Assembly: GCF_002104475.1 (NCBI RefSeq)
Contig: NZ_NBOF01000001.1
Location: forward strand, 186,001 to 250,000
DNA: 64,000 bases
Direction of reading: 5' to 3'
Origin: Cognaticolwellia mytili
GTDB taxonomy: Bacteria > Pseudomonadota > Gammaproteobacteria > Enterobacterales > Alteromonadaceae
The notes beneath the pieces were generated by a model. That model had not been told where the DNA came from and searched no databases. It saw only the letters and a program-made list of their open reading frames with translations. Both the position numbers and the translations under genes were made by a program. How positions within the stretch are numbered: position 1 is the first letter of the stretch; the number at the start of each line of letters is the position of its first letter. Below are positions 56,101 through 64,000 of this stretch, in pieces.

Positions 56101-57347
56101 TTAACTTGCTGGGCAGTAGGTGCCCAAACATTGGCACTAATGCTGTTACCATCATAGATTATACCTAATGGTTTTTCGTTGGCATCGTCATTCCCTGAAG
56201 TATAAAGTGCATCTAGAATACGAGGTGACTGCACATAAGTGGCGGCAAGTATTGTGTCATCACTGCCATAAGCAATTGCAAGTAATTTACCTGTTAACAT
56301 TTCTTTTGCTTTTTCTACTGATGCGTTAGTAGAACTGAACGCAGTTAATGCTTCATAACGAGCTAGACCTAATTTTTCGGCTGGATGTTCGGCGCTTGAA
56401 TCTGCTATATATTCTAAATAATTATCTCCACTAATACCGTTTTCGCTATCATAGGCAAGATCATCATTATCAGCACTGTATATTCTTACGCTGCTTGTCT
56501 CGCTAGGAGTATTCCAAAAAACGGTGTTTTCATTCGCCCAATGAGCTGCAGTATCTTGTATTAAAACACCGGAAGGATATGATGTTGGCTCAGAATATAA
56601 CTCTGAAATTCCAGAAAGCGACCAAATCATACGCTCGCCAGTTAAGTCTGTTTGGTGATCTATACCACCTAAATCTTTATCATCGCCTTTGTGAACAATA
56701 AAGTTTGCACAAGTGTCATGCTCAGTTTTTAAGTCGATAACCCAATATGCTCCGTAGTTCGGGTCAATACCTGATTGTGCTTGGCCTGTCGCCCATTCTG
56801 TATCACCGTTGGCATAAGCATCACAACTGTCGTTATTCCATAGATGAACTATCCAATCCGTGTAGTTGTTATCTGCTCTCTTATAAAAGATGACTAACTC
56901 ATCAGTTTCAGCGCTAACTACCGGTTCAGGTAGTTCATTACTATTATCGGCAACATTGAGGGCAATTAAGTCGCTATCACTGGCATTACTTGGGTCTGAT
57001 ACTGTTAAACTTGCACTAAATTCACCGGCCGCCTGATAACTTGCTACTGAACTACTATTGTTTGCGCAGTCATTAATAATGATATCTGCAGAGCCATCAC
57101 CTTTTATCAAAGTACAGCTCAAAGTATCGTTATCACTATCACTTACTGACCATGCATAAGTATATTCTAAAGTATTATTTGTGCTTGCTTGTGCAGTGAA
57201 ACTGCTAATTATAGGTGCATTGTTTGGTGTTGGCACAGGAGTAGGGGGCTGTGTGTTTTTGCTATCGCTTCCACCGCCACCACAAGCTGATATCCCGATG
57301 GATATTGCGCTTAAAATAGATAATTTTTTGATACCAACAGGTAACAT
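53151..57347 (-). CDS. Very large pullulanase-type GH13 lipoprotein
   Basis: A 1398-residue lipoprotein (lipobox ISAC, Cys22, then GGGG) for debranching of alpha-1,6-linked glucans. Order: Pro/Gln linker, PKD-like strand region (about 44-132), CBM41-like module (about 148-222), an E-set/CBM48-like region (about 395-490), GH13 core with YEGHIRDFS (520-528), DVVYNH (687-692), nucleophile Asp761 in GFRFD, Glu790 in YGEGW and Asp887 in KHDNE, a beta-sheet domain (to about 1125), and two SusE-like starch-binding modules (about 1148-1252 and 1278-1398). It is longer than ordinary PulA because of the two extra C-terminal modules. An operator lies 75 nt upstream. Confidence 0.9.
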   Translation of the reverse strand: MLPVGIKKLSILSAISIGISACGGGGSDSKNTQPPTPVPTPNNAPIISSFTAQASTNNTLEYTYAWSVSDSDNDTLSCTLIKGDGSADIIINDCANNSSSVASYQAAGEFSASLTVSDPSNASDSDLIALNVADNSNELPEPVVSAETDELVIFYKRADNNYTDWIVHLWNNDSCDAYANGDTEWATGQAQSGIDPNYGAYWVIDLKTEHDTCANFIVHKGDDKDLGGIDHQTDLTGERMIWSLSGISELYSEPTSYPSGVLIQDTAAHWANENTVFWNTPSETSSVRIYSADNDDLAYDSENGISGDNYLEYIADSSAEHPAEKLGLARYEALTAFSSTNASVEKAKEMLTGKLLAIAYGSDDTILAATYVQSPRILDALYTSGNDDANEKPLGIIYDGNSISANVWAPTAQQVKLKIYDANKALQSTEDMTVDTSTGIWTFSGDNTLDRAFYRYELTVYHPLNQKFETIDATDPYSVSLATNGEYSQFVNLSDDDLKPSNWDEHAIPTIDNPEDAIIYEGHIRDFSVSDSSTTEENRGKYLAFTEETSAPVTHLKSLVDAGLTHFQFLPANDIASINEDLENSVNLSNTVAELCAANSTAPVCGVENNTAILSDVLASYAPTSNNAQALVQSMRGLDSFNWGYDPEHFTAPDGSYASNPDGVARIKEMRAMNQSLHEMGLRVVLDVVYNHTNSSGLWEDSVLDKVVPGYYHRRNLISGDVETSTCCQDTAPEHEMMHKLMQDSLITWTQAYKFDGFRFDIMSNNSSESILAAREAVQAIDADNYFYGEGWTRDERGYVQANQANMAGTEVGTFNDRPRDIIRSASLFSANGTLNDQDIIRLGLIGTIADYQLKDKNNIVKLASTFSKPSYAQDPADIINYVSKHDNETLWDQLQYGIEPGVSVANRVRMQNIAGTLPLVSQGITFLQLGGDLIRSKSMDRNTYDAGDWFNKVDFTKTSNNWNVGLPLAQDNESKWNTIGSLINNSETAVSAADITFSGDIFKEFMSLRRSSPLFRLTTKQDIIERVGFHNTGPSQTQGVIVMSIDDGTGLTDLDANNDALVVVINGSTEQQALTVNTAADFELHSIQQNSADNTVKSANFTANAESGTFTVPALTTAVFVKPQGASQGAGLAADATSNAPDATPFGDVEVYLRGSMNNWGNDGLNTSDQFIYDSNGIYELNFTLDAGTYQFKIADNAWDAVNLGYSDLTFANGSISISDNGGNLEMTIATAGNYGFTLNASTAIPELNIASKNETVDCDALADSSDPIPFDITGGGQLYVRGDHSGWNAEEAYRLHYKGNNQYQAVADFDGAMQFKLASDDGSWTTQLWAQASNSNDLLDSNLEVGVSYPVAFNDAGQSNNNTTLPAGSYSFLLTLESDNPAKGFNVGDIIIQQCQ

Positions 57348-57422
57348 AGTAATACACCTTTATTATAGGAATTATGGTAATAACTTTATGCTAATGTATT
57401 TGTATAAATGCTGAACAGTGCT

Positions 57423-57436
57423 TACATACGTATTCA
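57423..57436. promoter_or_regulatory. Putative operator upstream of the pullulanase gene
   Basis: TACATACGTATTCA, which reads TGAATACGTATGTA on the gene's strand. It lies 75 nt before the start codon and belongs to the same family as 1409, 48070 and 59960. Confidence 0.55.
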
Positions 57437-57515
57437 GCGCAGCTTTTTATCAGAATGGATCTTGCTAAAATTTTTAAAGATAATTTTGAGTAAACTGTGT
57501 TGAAATTTTGGTATG

Positions 57516-57543
57516 AAAAAGCCGTGAATATCACGGCTTTTTA
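57516..57543 (-). terminator. Intrinsic terminator of the SusE-like gene
   Basis: AAAAAGCCGTGA-ATA-TCACGGCTTTTT; perfect stem, 50 nt after the gene's stop on its strand. Confidence 0.9.
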
Positions 57544-57592
57544 ATTGTTACTAACCTAATGGTCACTAACTTTGACTTTTAGCCATGATAAT

Positions 57593-59728
57593 TTATGGTT
57601 TAACTGACACTGTTAGTACCGGCGCGCCGACTGTTGTTGCATCAACTGTGAATATATAAGTAGTTGTTGTATCGACTGTCAACATTAAATTATCCGCTCC
57701 GCCGTTATCTTTAATTGCTACCGTTAGAGGTGAATCTACGGTAACAACACTAGCTTCAGGTAAAGCACCAATGGTTGAATTATCTTCCCAATCCGCTGAG
57801 GCAATTTTAAACTCATGAGCCGCTGCTTCTAACGTTGTTTCTAACGTAAAGATACCTGCTTCATAAGTAAACTCGTATGCATCGTCATTTGACCAGCCAT
57901 TCATGCTACCTTTTAATAACATAGGGCGAGCTTCAAATGGAATGTACTCACTAACAAGCAGTGTAGGTGCTGATTTATCGGTTGCATCGACATCAAATGA
58001 GAACATTTTTGCAGTATCGATAGCGAAAGCTAGGTTTTCAGTACCACCGTCATTTTTGACTGCTACGTTTAGTGCAGTATCAACCGCGATTGTATTGTTA
58101 TCAGGGAAACCACCAATAGTGGCTTCATCTTCCCAGCCATCAGGAGCGATTTTAAACTCATGACTTGCAGCGTCGAGCAAAGTAACTAAGGTGTAATGGT
58201 TATCAGCGTAAGAAAAACCGTAACCCTCAGTTTGAGTCCAGCCATTCATGCTACCTTTCATGTACAACTCAAAGCTACCGTAAGGCACGGCGTTACTAAC
58301 CGTTAATACAGGTGCTTCTGGCAATGTCGCATCAAGAACAAATTTATAATTTCCTGCTTCAGCAATCGTCATGGTGATATTCATCGCCACACCTTCACCA
58401 AATACTAAAGATTTTTCTGCTTCTAGCGAAATGGCTTCATTGCCAGCCGCTGCACCAAAGTTAGTCGCTTCTGTCCATGCTGCATCCGCTACTTTAAACT
58501 CGTAATCAGTTGCTTCTAATGTATATGTTGATTCATAAATGTTATCACCTTGATAAGCCATAGCTGATGTTGCAGTCCAATCATTTAATGAACCTCTTAC
58601 GTACATGACCTTATTATAAACAACTTCAGTCACTGTTAGTGTTGGGTTTTCAGGATCTTTAGCATCAAAGTAGAATTGGTAGTTAGCGTCACTCGCAACA
58701 GTAATACTCATATTAACTGTAACATCTTCACCAACAACTAAGTTTTTACTCTCACCAAGTACAACTTCTGCTTCGCCATCTGCGACGCCAAATGATGTAG
58801 GCTCTGACCAATTAGCATCAGCCACTTTAAATTCATAAGGTTCAGCAGATGCCGTTAGAGATGCAACCATGATGAAAATGCCATCTTCATAGGCGAAAAC
58901 AAAGTTTTCATCGTTAGCCCAATCATTAAAGCCACCTTTAAGGTATAACGTTGTTGCTTCAGGATCGAAAGTTTCTAATGCTGTTGGGTCTGTAATACAC
59001 TCATCACCAGCTTCATTAAGCACAAGAGGCGCTTCGCATGTCAGTGGTGGAGCCGTTGAGCCGCCTGGGACTACAAGTGATTCAAAGGTGCGAGGGTGAG
59101 GGAATACAATGTCCTCATTGCCTTCAAGTACATAAAAATTACCCGTTGGGTTATCTATAGTATTTGACAAGGTAACTTGGATATCTGGTGTTTGTATTTC
59201 ACCTTCAAAGTTATAAGGAATAAAGTTTGCACAAGTAGGTGCTTCAACTAGGTCCATAACCCAGTATGCGCCAAAGTTAGGATCTATACCGTTTGGCTGT
59301 ATACCAACTCCCCACGCAGTACCACCTTCAGGATGATCAAAGGCTGCATATGAATCACAGTCAGTGTTATTCCAAGCATGCAGTGCCCAGCCATCAAAAC
59401 TAGCATCAGCGATGTTGTAGTAATAAACTACTTCGCCAGCACCTGCAATGTATACAGGCTCTGGCATAGTGATGCCATTTGAACCATCAATCCATTCTTC
59501 AGTGTTCATTTCACAAAGTAATGTCTCTGGATTGGCAACTTCAGGATAGTTACATGGTGTAATGACGAGCTCACAAGCATTGCCAGCATCATTAATAGTT
59601 TCTGGTGACTTACAAAATAATGGTGTTTCAATAACGATTTTATCATCACTTCCGCCCCCACAGCCTGATAACACACCAACCGTTAAGGCTAGGATTACAG
59701 ACGTAAATTGTTTTTTATAACTTGTCAT
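57593..59728 (-). CDS. SusE/SusF-like starch-binding lipoprotein, four tandem modules
   Basis: A 711-residue lipoprotein (ATG 59728 chosen; GGAG is 9 nt upstream, while ATG 59737 abuts it). Lipobox LSGC, Cys23, then GGG. A Cys-rich segment (about 37-75), a CBM41-like module (about 98-185) very close to that of the pullulanase, then four modules of about 108 residues (260-367, 373-479, 486-594, 601-709) with recurring KGSMNGW-type and HEFKIA-type motifs. No catalytic domain is present, so it should capture starch at the cell surface, as SusE/F do in Bacteroides. It lies divergently from the TonB receptor gene. Confidence 0.85.
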   Translation of the reverse strand: MTSYKKQFTSVILALTVGVLSGCGGGSDDKIVIETPLFCKSPETINDAGNACELVITPCNYPEVANPETLLCEMNTEEWIDGSNGITMPEPVYIAGAGEVVYYYNIADASFDGWALHAWNNTDCDSYAAFDHPEGGTAWGVGIQPNGIDPNFGAYWVMDLVEAPTCANFIPYNFEGEIQTPDIQVTLSNTIDNPTGNFYVLEGNEDIVFPHPRTFESLVVPGGSTAPPLTCEAPLVLNEAGDECITDPTALETFDPEATTLYLKGGFNDWANDENFVFAYEDGIFIMVASLTASAEPYEFKVADANWSEPTSFGVADGEAEVVLGESKNLVVGEDVTVNMSITVASDANYQFYFDAKDPENPTLTVTEVVYNKVMYVRGSLNDWTATSAMAYQGDNIYESTYTLEATDYEFKVADAAWTEATNFGAAAGNEAISLEAEKSLVFGEGVAMNITMTIAEAGNYKFVLDATLPEAPVLTVSNAVPYGSFELYMKGSMNGWTQTEGYGFSYADNHYTLVTLLDAASHEFKIAPDGWEDEATIGGFPDNNTIAVDTALNVAVKNDGGTENLAFAIDTAKMFSFDVDATDKSAPTLLVSEYIPFEARPMLLKGSMNGWSNDDAYEFTYEAGIFTLETTLEAAAHEFKIASADWEDNSTIGALPEASVVTVDSPLTVAIKDNGGADNLMLTVDTTTTYIFTVDATTVGAPVLTVSVKP
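57602..58954 (-). repeat. Four tandem protein-module repeats within the SusE-like gene
   Basis: Each repeat is about 108 codons. Repeats 3 and 4 are closest (KGSMNGW, HEFKIA, NDGGTENL/DNGGADNL); 1 and 2 are more diverged (YEFKVADA and GGFNDW/GSLNDW). The DNA is not identical between copies, so this is old duplication, not an assembly artefact. Confidence 0.8.
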
Positions 59729-59737
59729 AAATGACAT

Positions 59738-60259
59738 CTCCGCATAATTTTAATAAGGCTTGGCTTAATGATTAAATAACTCAAGCATATATAATTTAGT
59801 TAATTTTTATAATTTTAAATGATACTGTCACGTAGTCAAAAAACGTCTTATTCTATCCATCTTAATGTAGTTTCAGGCTCTGATAAATATTAATACATCA
59901 CCCATTCACCGCATCTGAATATTATTCCTCGTTAGAGACAAAATCTAACAATGTTGTTATGAATACGTATTCAACAATTTTGGGGGCTGGGCCTCTTTAA
60001 CTTTCTTTATCCTTTATCCCGTTGTTTTTTAGTTGTTTATTCTTATAAGATACATCTCTTTAGCGTTTTAAATCAAAATTAGGCAAGCTGTAACTGGTTG
60101 TAACTCGTTTGAAAGTGATTAATATTATGCTTGTCACTGTAAGTCTTGAAACAAATAAAAGGATATGGATTGTCCAAATAAATGTCTCCAGCTATTTTAT
60201 ATGAATAAATAGTCTAATAATGGAGCTTCTCAATAAGTAATTATTAGGAATATCAAACA
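59738..60259. other. 522-bp divergent promoter region of SusE-like and TonB-receptor genes
   Basis: Holds the palindromic operator at 59960-59973. TGTAACT occurs twice with a 10-nt period (60090-60106), compatible with a direct-repeat activator site. No gene seen. Confidence 0.5.
59960..59973. promoter_or_regulatory. Putative operator, perfect 14-bp palindrome
   Basis: TGAATACGTATTCA is exactly palindromic and is the clearest member of the shared glycan-locus motif. It lies between two divergent genes, 231 nt from the SusE-like start and 286 nt from the TonB receptor start. Confidence 0.65.
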
Positions 60260-63235
60260 ATGAATAATTTCAAACCGAGTATATTGACGCTTAGCCTTAT
60301 AGCAGCTGGGTTGTCGTTTGCTACTGTTCCCGGACTTGCACAAGCCCAAGATGCGCAACAAGCAATAACATCAGAAAAAAAAGAAACAGAAAAAGATGAA
60401 ATTGAAGTCATTGAAGTTAAAGGCTTCCGTGGCAGTATTATAAAATCCCTAAATACTAAACGCTACTCAGATACAGTAGTCGATGCTATATCAGCAGACG
60501 ATATTGGTGGTTTGCCTGACGTGTCAATTGCTGACTCATTAACTCGCTTACCGGGTGTAACGTCGATACGTATTGATGGTCAATCAAGTGAACTTAATAT
60601 TCGTGGCCTTTCAGGTAACTACGTTTTTTCAACCTTAAATGGTCGTGAGCAAGTTTCTTCTGCTGGTGGTCGCTCAGTGCAGTTTGATCAATTCCCTTCG
60701 GAACTTATTCAACAAGCACAAGTTTATAAGTCCCAAAAGGCTTCGTTGATTGAAGGTGGTGTTGCCGGAACAATTGAATTACAAACTGCTAATGCTTTAC
60801 AGAATGAAGAAGATAGCTCATTTCGCTTTTCAGCACACGGCAATTGGAATAAAGCCGCCGCAGATAATGACGATTCAGACTCTTTTGGTCGCCGTATTAC
60901 ATCTTCATATCAAACAAAATTATTAGATGATACGTTCGGTGTTGCACTTGGTGTTGCCCACTTGTTTCAGCCGACCGTTTCAAGTCGCTTTGTTAATTAT
61001 AAGTTTGAAAAACCGAATAACCCGGTGTCAGACTTCTATGATGGTGCGCCAGAAGATTTAAAAATTTCTGATGGTTTTGAAATAAATGAGCGTGGTGGTG
61101 AAGATACTCGTAATGCATTTGTTTTAGCACTAAATTGGGAACCTCGTGATGACTTAAGATTTCAATTTGATGGTTTTAGCTCTGACTTTGATTCAGAAAA
61201 ATTCGACCGAGGATTGAGAGTCTCAGGTTTGAATAATATTGCTCGTAGTCAGCTTAATGGCTCTAATAATGAATTATTATTAAGCAATGCCAGAATTTCG
61301 AATGGTGCTCTTATTGGCGGGACGTTTTCAAGAGATCCAAATGGTGTTGTTGCAGCTCCGCCATATAAAAACTCTCAGCGAAGCCTAAATGTACAAACAC
61401 AAGCTGATAATAATACCACTAATAGTTCTGTGCGTTCATGGGGCTTAAAGGGGGAGTGGGATATTCAAGATGATATGTTGCTAACTGTTGATTTAGCGCA
61501 TTCTGAAGGTGAAGAAACCTATAAAGATCAGGTTTTACGCATGGCATATTTTGAGGACTCGAGTGCTGCAACCCCTGTTATTGACGACAACTTGGTACTT
61601 GACTACCAATTAAATGGTCTTGGCATCCCATCAGTTAGTTTTAATCAAGACTTCACTGACACAAATCATGTGATGGTAACTAGTGCGGAGTCTTATCCTC
61701 ATTTTGAAAGTAATACATCAGATGCAATACGTGTAGATTTTGAATACCAGCTGGACAATGAATATTTTAGTTCAATTGATGCTGGTTTTAGAGTATCTAA
61801 GCGCGAATATAATCTGAAACGTGCTCGTTTTCTTTACGGTACGAGTGACGACAGGATGCGTAATGGTCAGTATATTAGTTATGAAGGTCAAGATGCTGAT
61901 GGTAACCCTATTGAAGTTGCACGTTTCGCTCCGTATCAGCTAAATGCTGATAATTCTACTGCAACCACTATTGGTGGTGACCTATCAGGTTTACCTAGCT
62001 TTTTGACCATTAATAATAATGCAATTTTAAATGCTTGGATACCAAATGTTGATCGCACACCGATTGATGATTGGCGTCATAGTTGGACATTGTCTAACGA
62101 TAACAAAGTTGAAGAAGATGTTACTGCTGCTTATGTACAATTAAATATTGATGCTGAAGTATTTGGTATCCCTGTTTCCGGTAATGTTGGTATTCGTGCT
62201 ATTGAAACAGAGCAGAAAAGTACCGGTTTAGTGAATGTTGGCGCAGGTAATGGTGACGTCATTACTGATGGCCGCGGTGTAACAAATGACGCATGGATCA
62301 ACGATACGCGTGGTATAAAATATCGTGATTATCTACCATCACTAAATTTAAACTTCTCACTTACTGATGAAGATCAATTACGTTTTGCTTTCGCCAAAGT
62401 TATGGCTCGCCCTGATCTACCAAAGTTAGCTAACAGTGGTAATTTTTCATTAAATGAAAGAAATGGTGTTAATTTTTTAGATTTTAATAGTGACACTAGT
62501 CCAGAACTGAGACCATTTTACGCTGATCAAATTGACATTTCTTATGAGCACTATTTTGCTGACACCGATGGCGCGTTTGTTTTTGCAGTATGGAATAAAG
62601 ACGTACAAAGTTTAGTCGTAGATAAAATAGTTAATAATTTTGATTATGCCGCAGCTGGTTATGACTTTGGTACAATTCTAGGAGATAACGGAGCGCCAAT
62701 TCAATTTGAAAATGGCACTTTGAAGGTAGCAAGTAATAACCCAGATAGCGGGTATATCCGTGGTGTTGAGATTGCTTATACACAAACATTCTCATTTTTA
62801 CCTGGCTTATGGTCTGGTTTGGGCGCAAACGTTAACTTCTCTTATACTGAAAGTGAGATTGAAGTTGAATCTGATGTTCCAGGGTTCGAAGAAGGAACAA
62901 AAGGCCCTCTTCCTGGTTTATCTCCACGTGTTTATAGCGCAACGATTTTTTATGATTGGGAAGAAACATTTACGGCGCGAGTAAGTGCACGTCATCGTGC
63001 CGCTTATGTTAGTGAGCAAATTGCTACTGGCAATCCAGAATCTGCATTTTTTGATGATGAAACTATCGTTTCAGCGCAAATGTCTTATCGATTTAGCGAA
63101 AATCTGCAAGGTGTAGTTTCAGTTGATAACTTAACTGATGAACCGAATAGATCTTATTTTGGTGATACCAGCAAAACAGGTACAATTCAGTACTTTGGTC
63201 GAACGATTTACTTTGGTGTAAATTACAGTCTTTAA
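60260..63235 (+). CDS. TonB-dependent outer-membrane receptor, proteobacterial (CAR) type
   Basis: A 991-residue receptor with signal peptide (to about residue 29, AQA). A TonB-box-like EVIEVKGFRG (about 48-57) precedes the plug domain (DADDIG-type ISADDIGGLPDVSIADSLTRLPGV, LNIRGLSGNYVFSTLNGREQ). The 22-strand barrel ends in GVNYSL. The GGLPDVSIADSL form is typical of the proteobacterial TonB-receptor group used for glycan uptake in Caulobacter, Xanthomonas and Alteromonadales. Here it probably imports malto-oligosaccharides, based on its neighbours. The ATG has AGGAAT ahead. Confidence 0.9.
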   Translation: MNNFKPSILTLSLIAAGLSFATVPGLAQAQDAQQAITSEKKETEKDEIEVIEVKGFRGSIIKSLNTKRYSDTVVDAISADDIGGLPDVSIADSLTRLPGVTSIRIDGQSSELNIRGLSGNYVFSTLNGREQVSSAGGRSVQFDQFPSELIQQAQVYKSQKASLIEGGVAGTIELQTANALQNEEDSSFRFSAHGNWNKAAADNDDSDSFGRRITSSYQTKLLDDTFGVALGVAHLFQPTVSSRFVNYKFEKPNNPVSDFYDGAPEDLKISDGFEINERGGEDTRNAFVLALNWEPRDDLRFQFDGFSSDFDSEKFDRGLRVSGLNNIARSQLNGSNNELLLSNARISNGALIGGTFSRDPNGVVAAPPYKNSQRSLNVQTQADNNTTNSSVRSWGLKGEWDIQDDMLLTVDLAHSEGEETYKDQVLRMAYFEDSSAATPVIDDNLVLDYQLNGLGIPSVSFNQDFTDTNHVMVTSAESYPHFESNTSDAIRVDFEYQLDNEYFSSIDAGFRVSKREYNLKRARFLYGTSDDRMRNGQYISYEGQDADGNPIEVARFAPYQLNADNSTATTIGGDLSGLPSFLTINNNAILNAWIPNVDRTPIDDWRHSWTLSNDNKVEEDVTAAYVQLNIDAEVFGIPVSGNVGIRAIETEQKSTGLVNVGAGNGDVITDGRGVTNDAWINDTRGIKYRDYLPSLNLNFSLTDEDQLRFAFAKVMARPDLPKLANSGNFSLNERNGVNFLDFNSDTSPELRPFYADQIDISYEHYFADTDGAFVFAVWNKDVQSLVVDKIVNNFDYAAAGYDFGTILGDNGAPIQFENGTLKVASNNPDSGYIRGVEIAYTQTFSFLPGLWSGLGANVNFSYTESEIEVESDVPGFEEGTKGPLPGLSPRVYSATIFYDWEETFTARVSARHRAAYVSEQIATGNPESAFFDDETIVSAQMSYRFSENLQGVVSVDNLTDEPNRSYFGDTSKTGTIQYFGRTIYFGVNYSL

Positions 63236-63249
63236 TCAAGATAGTTAAT

Positions 63250-63280
63250 AAAGTGCAACCTTAGAGTTGCACTTTTTTTT
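63250..63280 (+). terminator. Intrinsic terminator of the TonB receptor gene
   Basis: AAAGTGCAA-ccttagag-TTGCACTTT followed by TTTTT, 14 nt after the stop. Confidence 0.92.
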
Positions 63281-63356
63281 CAAAAAATTTAGCTTGATAT
63301 CAACCATGAGTTATCAATTTTCTGATCAGACAAATAGTTTACTAACAGGCAATTGA

Positions 63357-64000
63357 ATGTTTAAAATTATTATTTTAGGCGGTGGTACCGCTGGTTGGAT
63401 GACCGCAAATTTAATGGCTAAGGCATGGCCACAAGATAACATTGAAATTACCTTAATTGAATCTCCAGCTATCGGCGTTATTGGCGTTGGCGAAGGTTCG
63501 ACACCACACTTACAATCATTTTTTAAGAAGATTGCTGTCAGTGAAGAGCAATGGATGCCAGCATGCAATGCGACTTATAAAAATGGTATAAGATTCGAAA
63601 ACTGGTCAACGAAAGTAGGTTTTGAATCCTATTTTCACCCTTTTACCTCATTAATCGACGCTCATACTGCACCAGCTTTTACTTACAATAGTCTTTTTAG
63701 ACGTCGTGGTTACAATGTCGACAGTCACCCTGACCGATTTTTCTTATCAACGGCTTTAGCGGCCAATCAACAGGTACCTATTGGAGATTACAATTTTCCT
63801 TTCGATATCGGATATGGCTATCACTTTGATGCAGTCTTACTAGGACAATTTCTGGCAAAAATAGCCACCAAAAATGGTGTTAACCGTATCCAGGCAACCG
63901 TCGATAGTGTTGAATTGAAAAAAAATAGTGCAGTAGAAAGTGCTATGGAAGATGGCGATATAAAAGCGCTAAGGCTTGATAATGGACAAAACATTACTGG
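63357..64000 (+). CDS. Tryptophan-halogenase-family flavoprotein, 5' part
   Basis: ATG 63357 opens a frame that runs to the window edge (214 complete codons). The FAD site is GGGTAGW (8-14) and the halogenase motif GVGEGSTPH follows (43-51). Lys75 in ATYKNGIRFENW aligns with the catalytic lysine of PrnA-type halogenases. The WxWxIP motif would lie beyond the window. Genes of this family next to glycan TonB receptors are common in Caulobacter and Alteromonadales; their substrate is unknown and halogenation is unproven. It is separated from the receptor by its terminator, so it may use its own promoter. Confidence 0.85.
   Translation, partial: MFKIIILGGGTAGWMTANLMAKAWPQDNIEITLIESPAIGVIGVGEGSTPHLQSFFKKIAVSEEQWMPACNATYKNGIRFENWSTKVGFESYFHPFTSLIDAHTAPAFTYNSLFRRRGYNVDSHPDRFFLSTALAANQQVPIGDYNFPFDIGYGYHFDAVLLGQFLAKIATKNGVNRIQATVDSVELKKNSAVESAMEDGDIKALRLDNGQNIT

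Noticed and set aside
57602-58954. Tandem repeats as assembly error
   Set aside because: The copies differ at many positions in both DNA and protein and keep a sensible module pattern.
1-64000. tRNA, rRNA, CRISPR arrays, intact insertion sequences, prophage genes
   Set aside because: No cloverleaf, rRNA-like stretch, regularly spaced repeat or transposase/integrase reading frame was found.

Overview
The window is AT-rich DNA from a marine gammaproteobacterium. Gene content points to Alteromonadales, most likely Colwelliaceae (Colwellia/Thalassotalea-like): a proteobacterial-type TonB receptor beside a tryptophan-halogenase-family gene, RNase HI with a viroplasmin domain, YegD, HPF, DUF808/YedI, YajD, an ArgO/ArgP pair and several c-di-GMP proteins. 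The taxon is inferred from this gene mix, not from a marker gene. I see no rRNA, tRNA, CRISPR array, intact insertion sequence or prophage.

Layout. 1-1225: 3' end of a lipocalin-like (AttH/CrtC) gene, then a DUF417 membrane protein. 1533-6040: a two-gene operon of a GH13 lipoprotein amylase and a GH31 alpha-glucosidase/transglucosidase. 6378-11504: a metal-efflux locus with a His/Cys-rich small protein, a CusB-like adaptor and a CusA/CzcA-like pump. 11812-13254: sodium/alanine symporter. 13604-17840: NIT-domain chemoreceptor followed by a Cache-EAL protein. 18074-24215: Mpo1-like protein, SDR with divergent LysR, YajD, YedI, HPF, a periplasmic solute-binding protein and DUF6172. 24299-27106: HDAC-like deacetylase with an acetyl-CoA hydrolase/GNAT fusion. 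27303-35521: hypothetical proteins, an MBL-fold enzyme, an alpha/beta hydrolase, DUF2007 and a TPR-GGDEF protein. 35691-45500: ArgO/ArgP, GNAT, an orphan pilin cluster, YegD, peroxiredoxin, RNase HI, a Bacteroidetes-like Lgt and a membrane protein. 45961-64000: GH97, a PBP-like/beta-barrel/GGDEF-EAL operon, a very large pullulanase lipoprotein, a SusE/F-like starch-binding lipoprotein, a TonB receptor and a halogenase-family gene cut by the window edge.

The main biological theme is alpha-glucan (starch, pullulan, maltodextrin) use. A near-identical 14-bp palindrome, consensus TGMATWCGTATKCA, lies upstream of the GH13-GH31 operon, GH97, the pullulanase and the divergent SusE-like/TonB-receptor pair. 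This suggests one regulon under one LacI-type regulator, even though about 40 kb separates the parts. The inferred route is surface binding and debranching (SusE-like protein, pullulanase), uptake by the TonB receptor, and periplasmic hydrolysis (GH13, GH31, GH97). No inner-membrane sugar transporter or regulator gene is in the window.

Other points of interest are a PBP-like/barrel/c-di-GMP operon, an acetylation-linked operon, two MITE-like elements with ATACCC ends plus a solitary palindrome of the same sequence, and folded-RNA candidates ahead of the efflux genes and between the SDR and Mpo1 genes.
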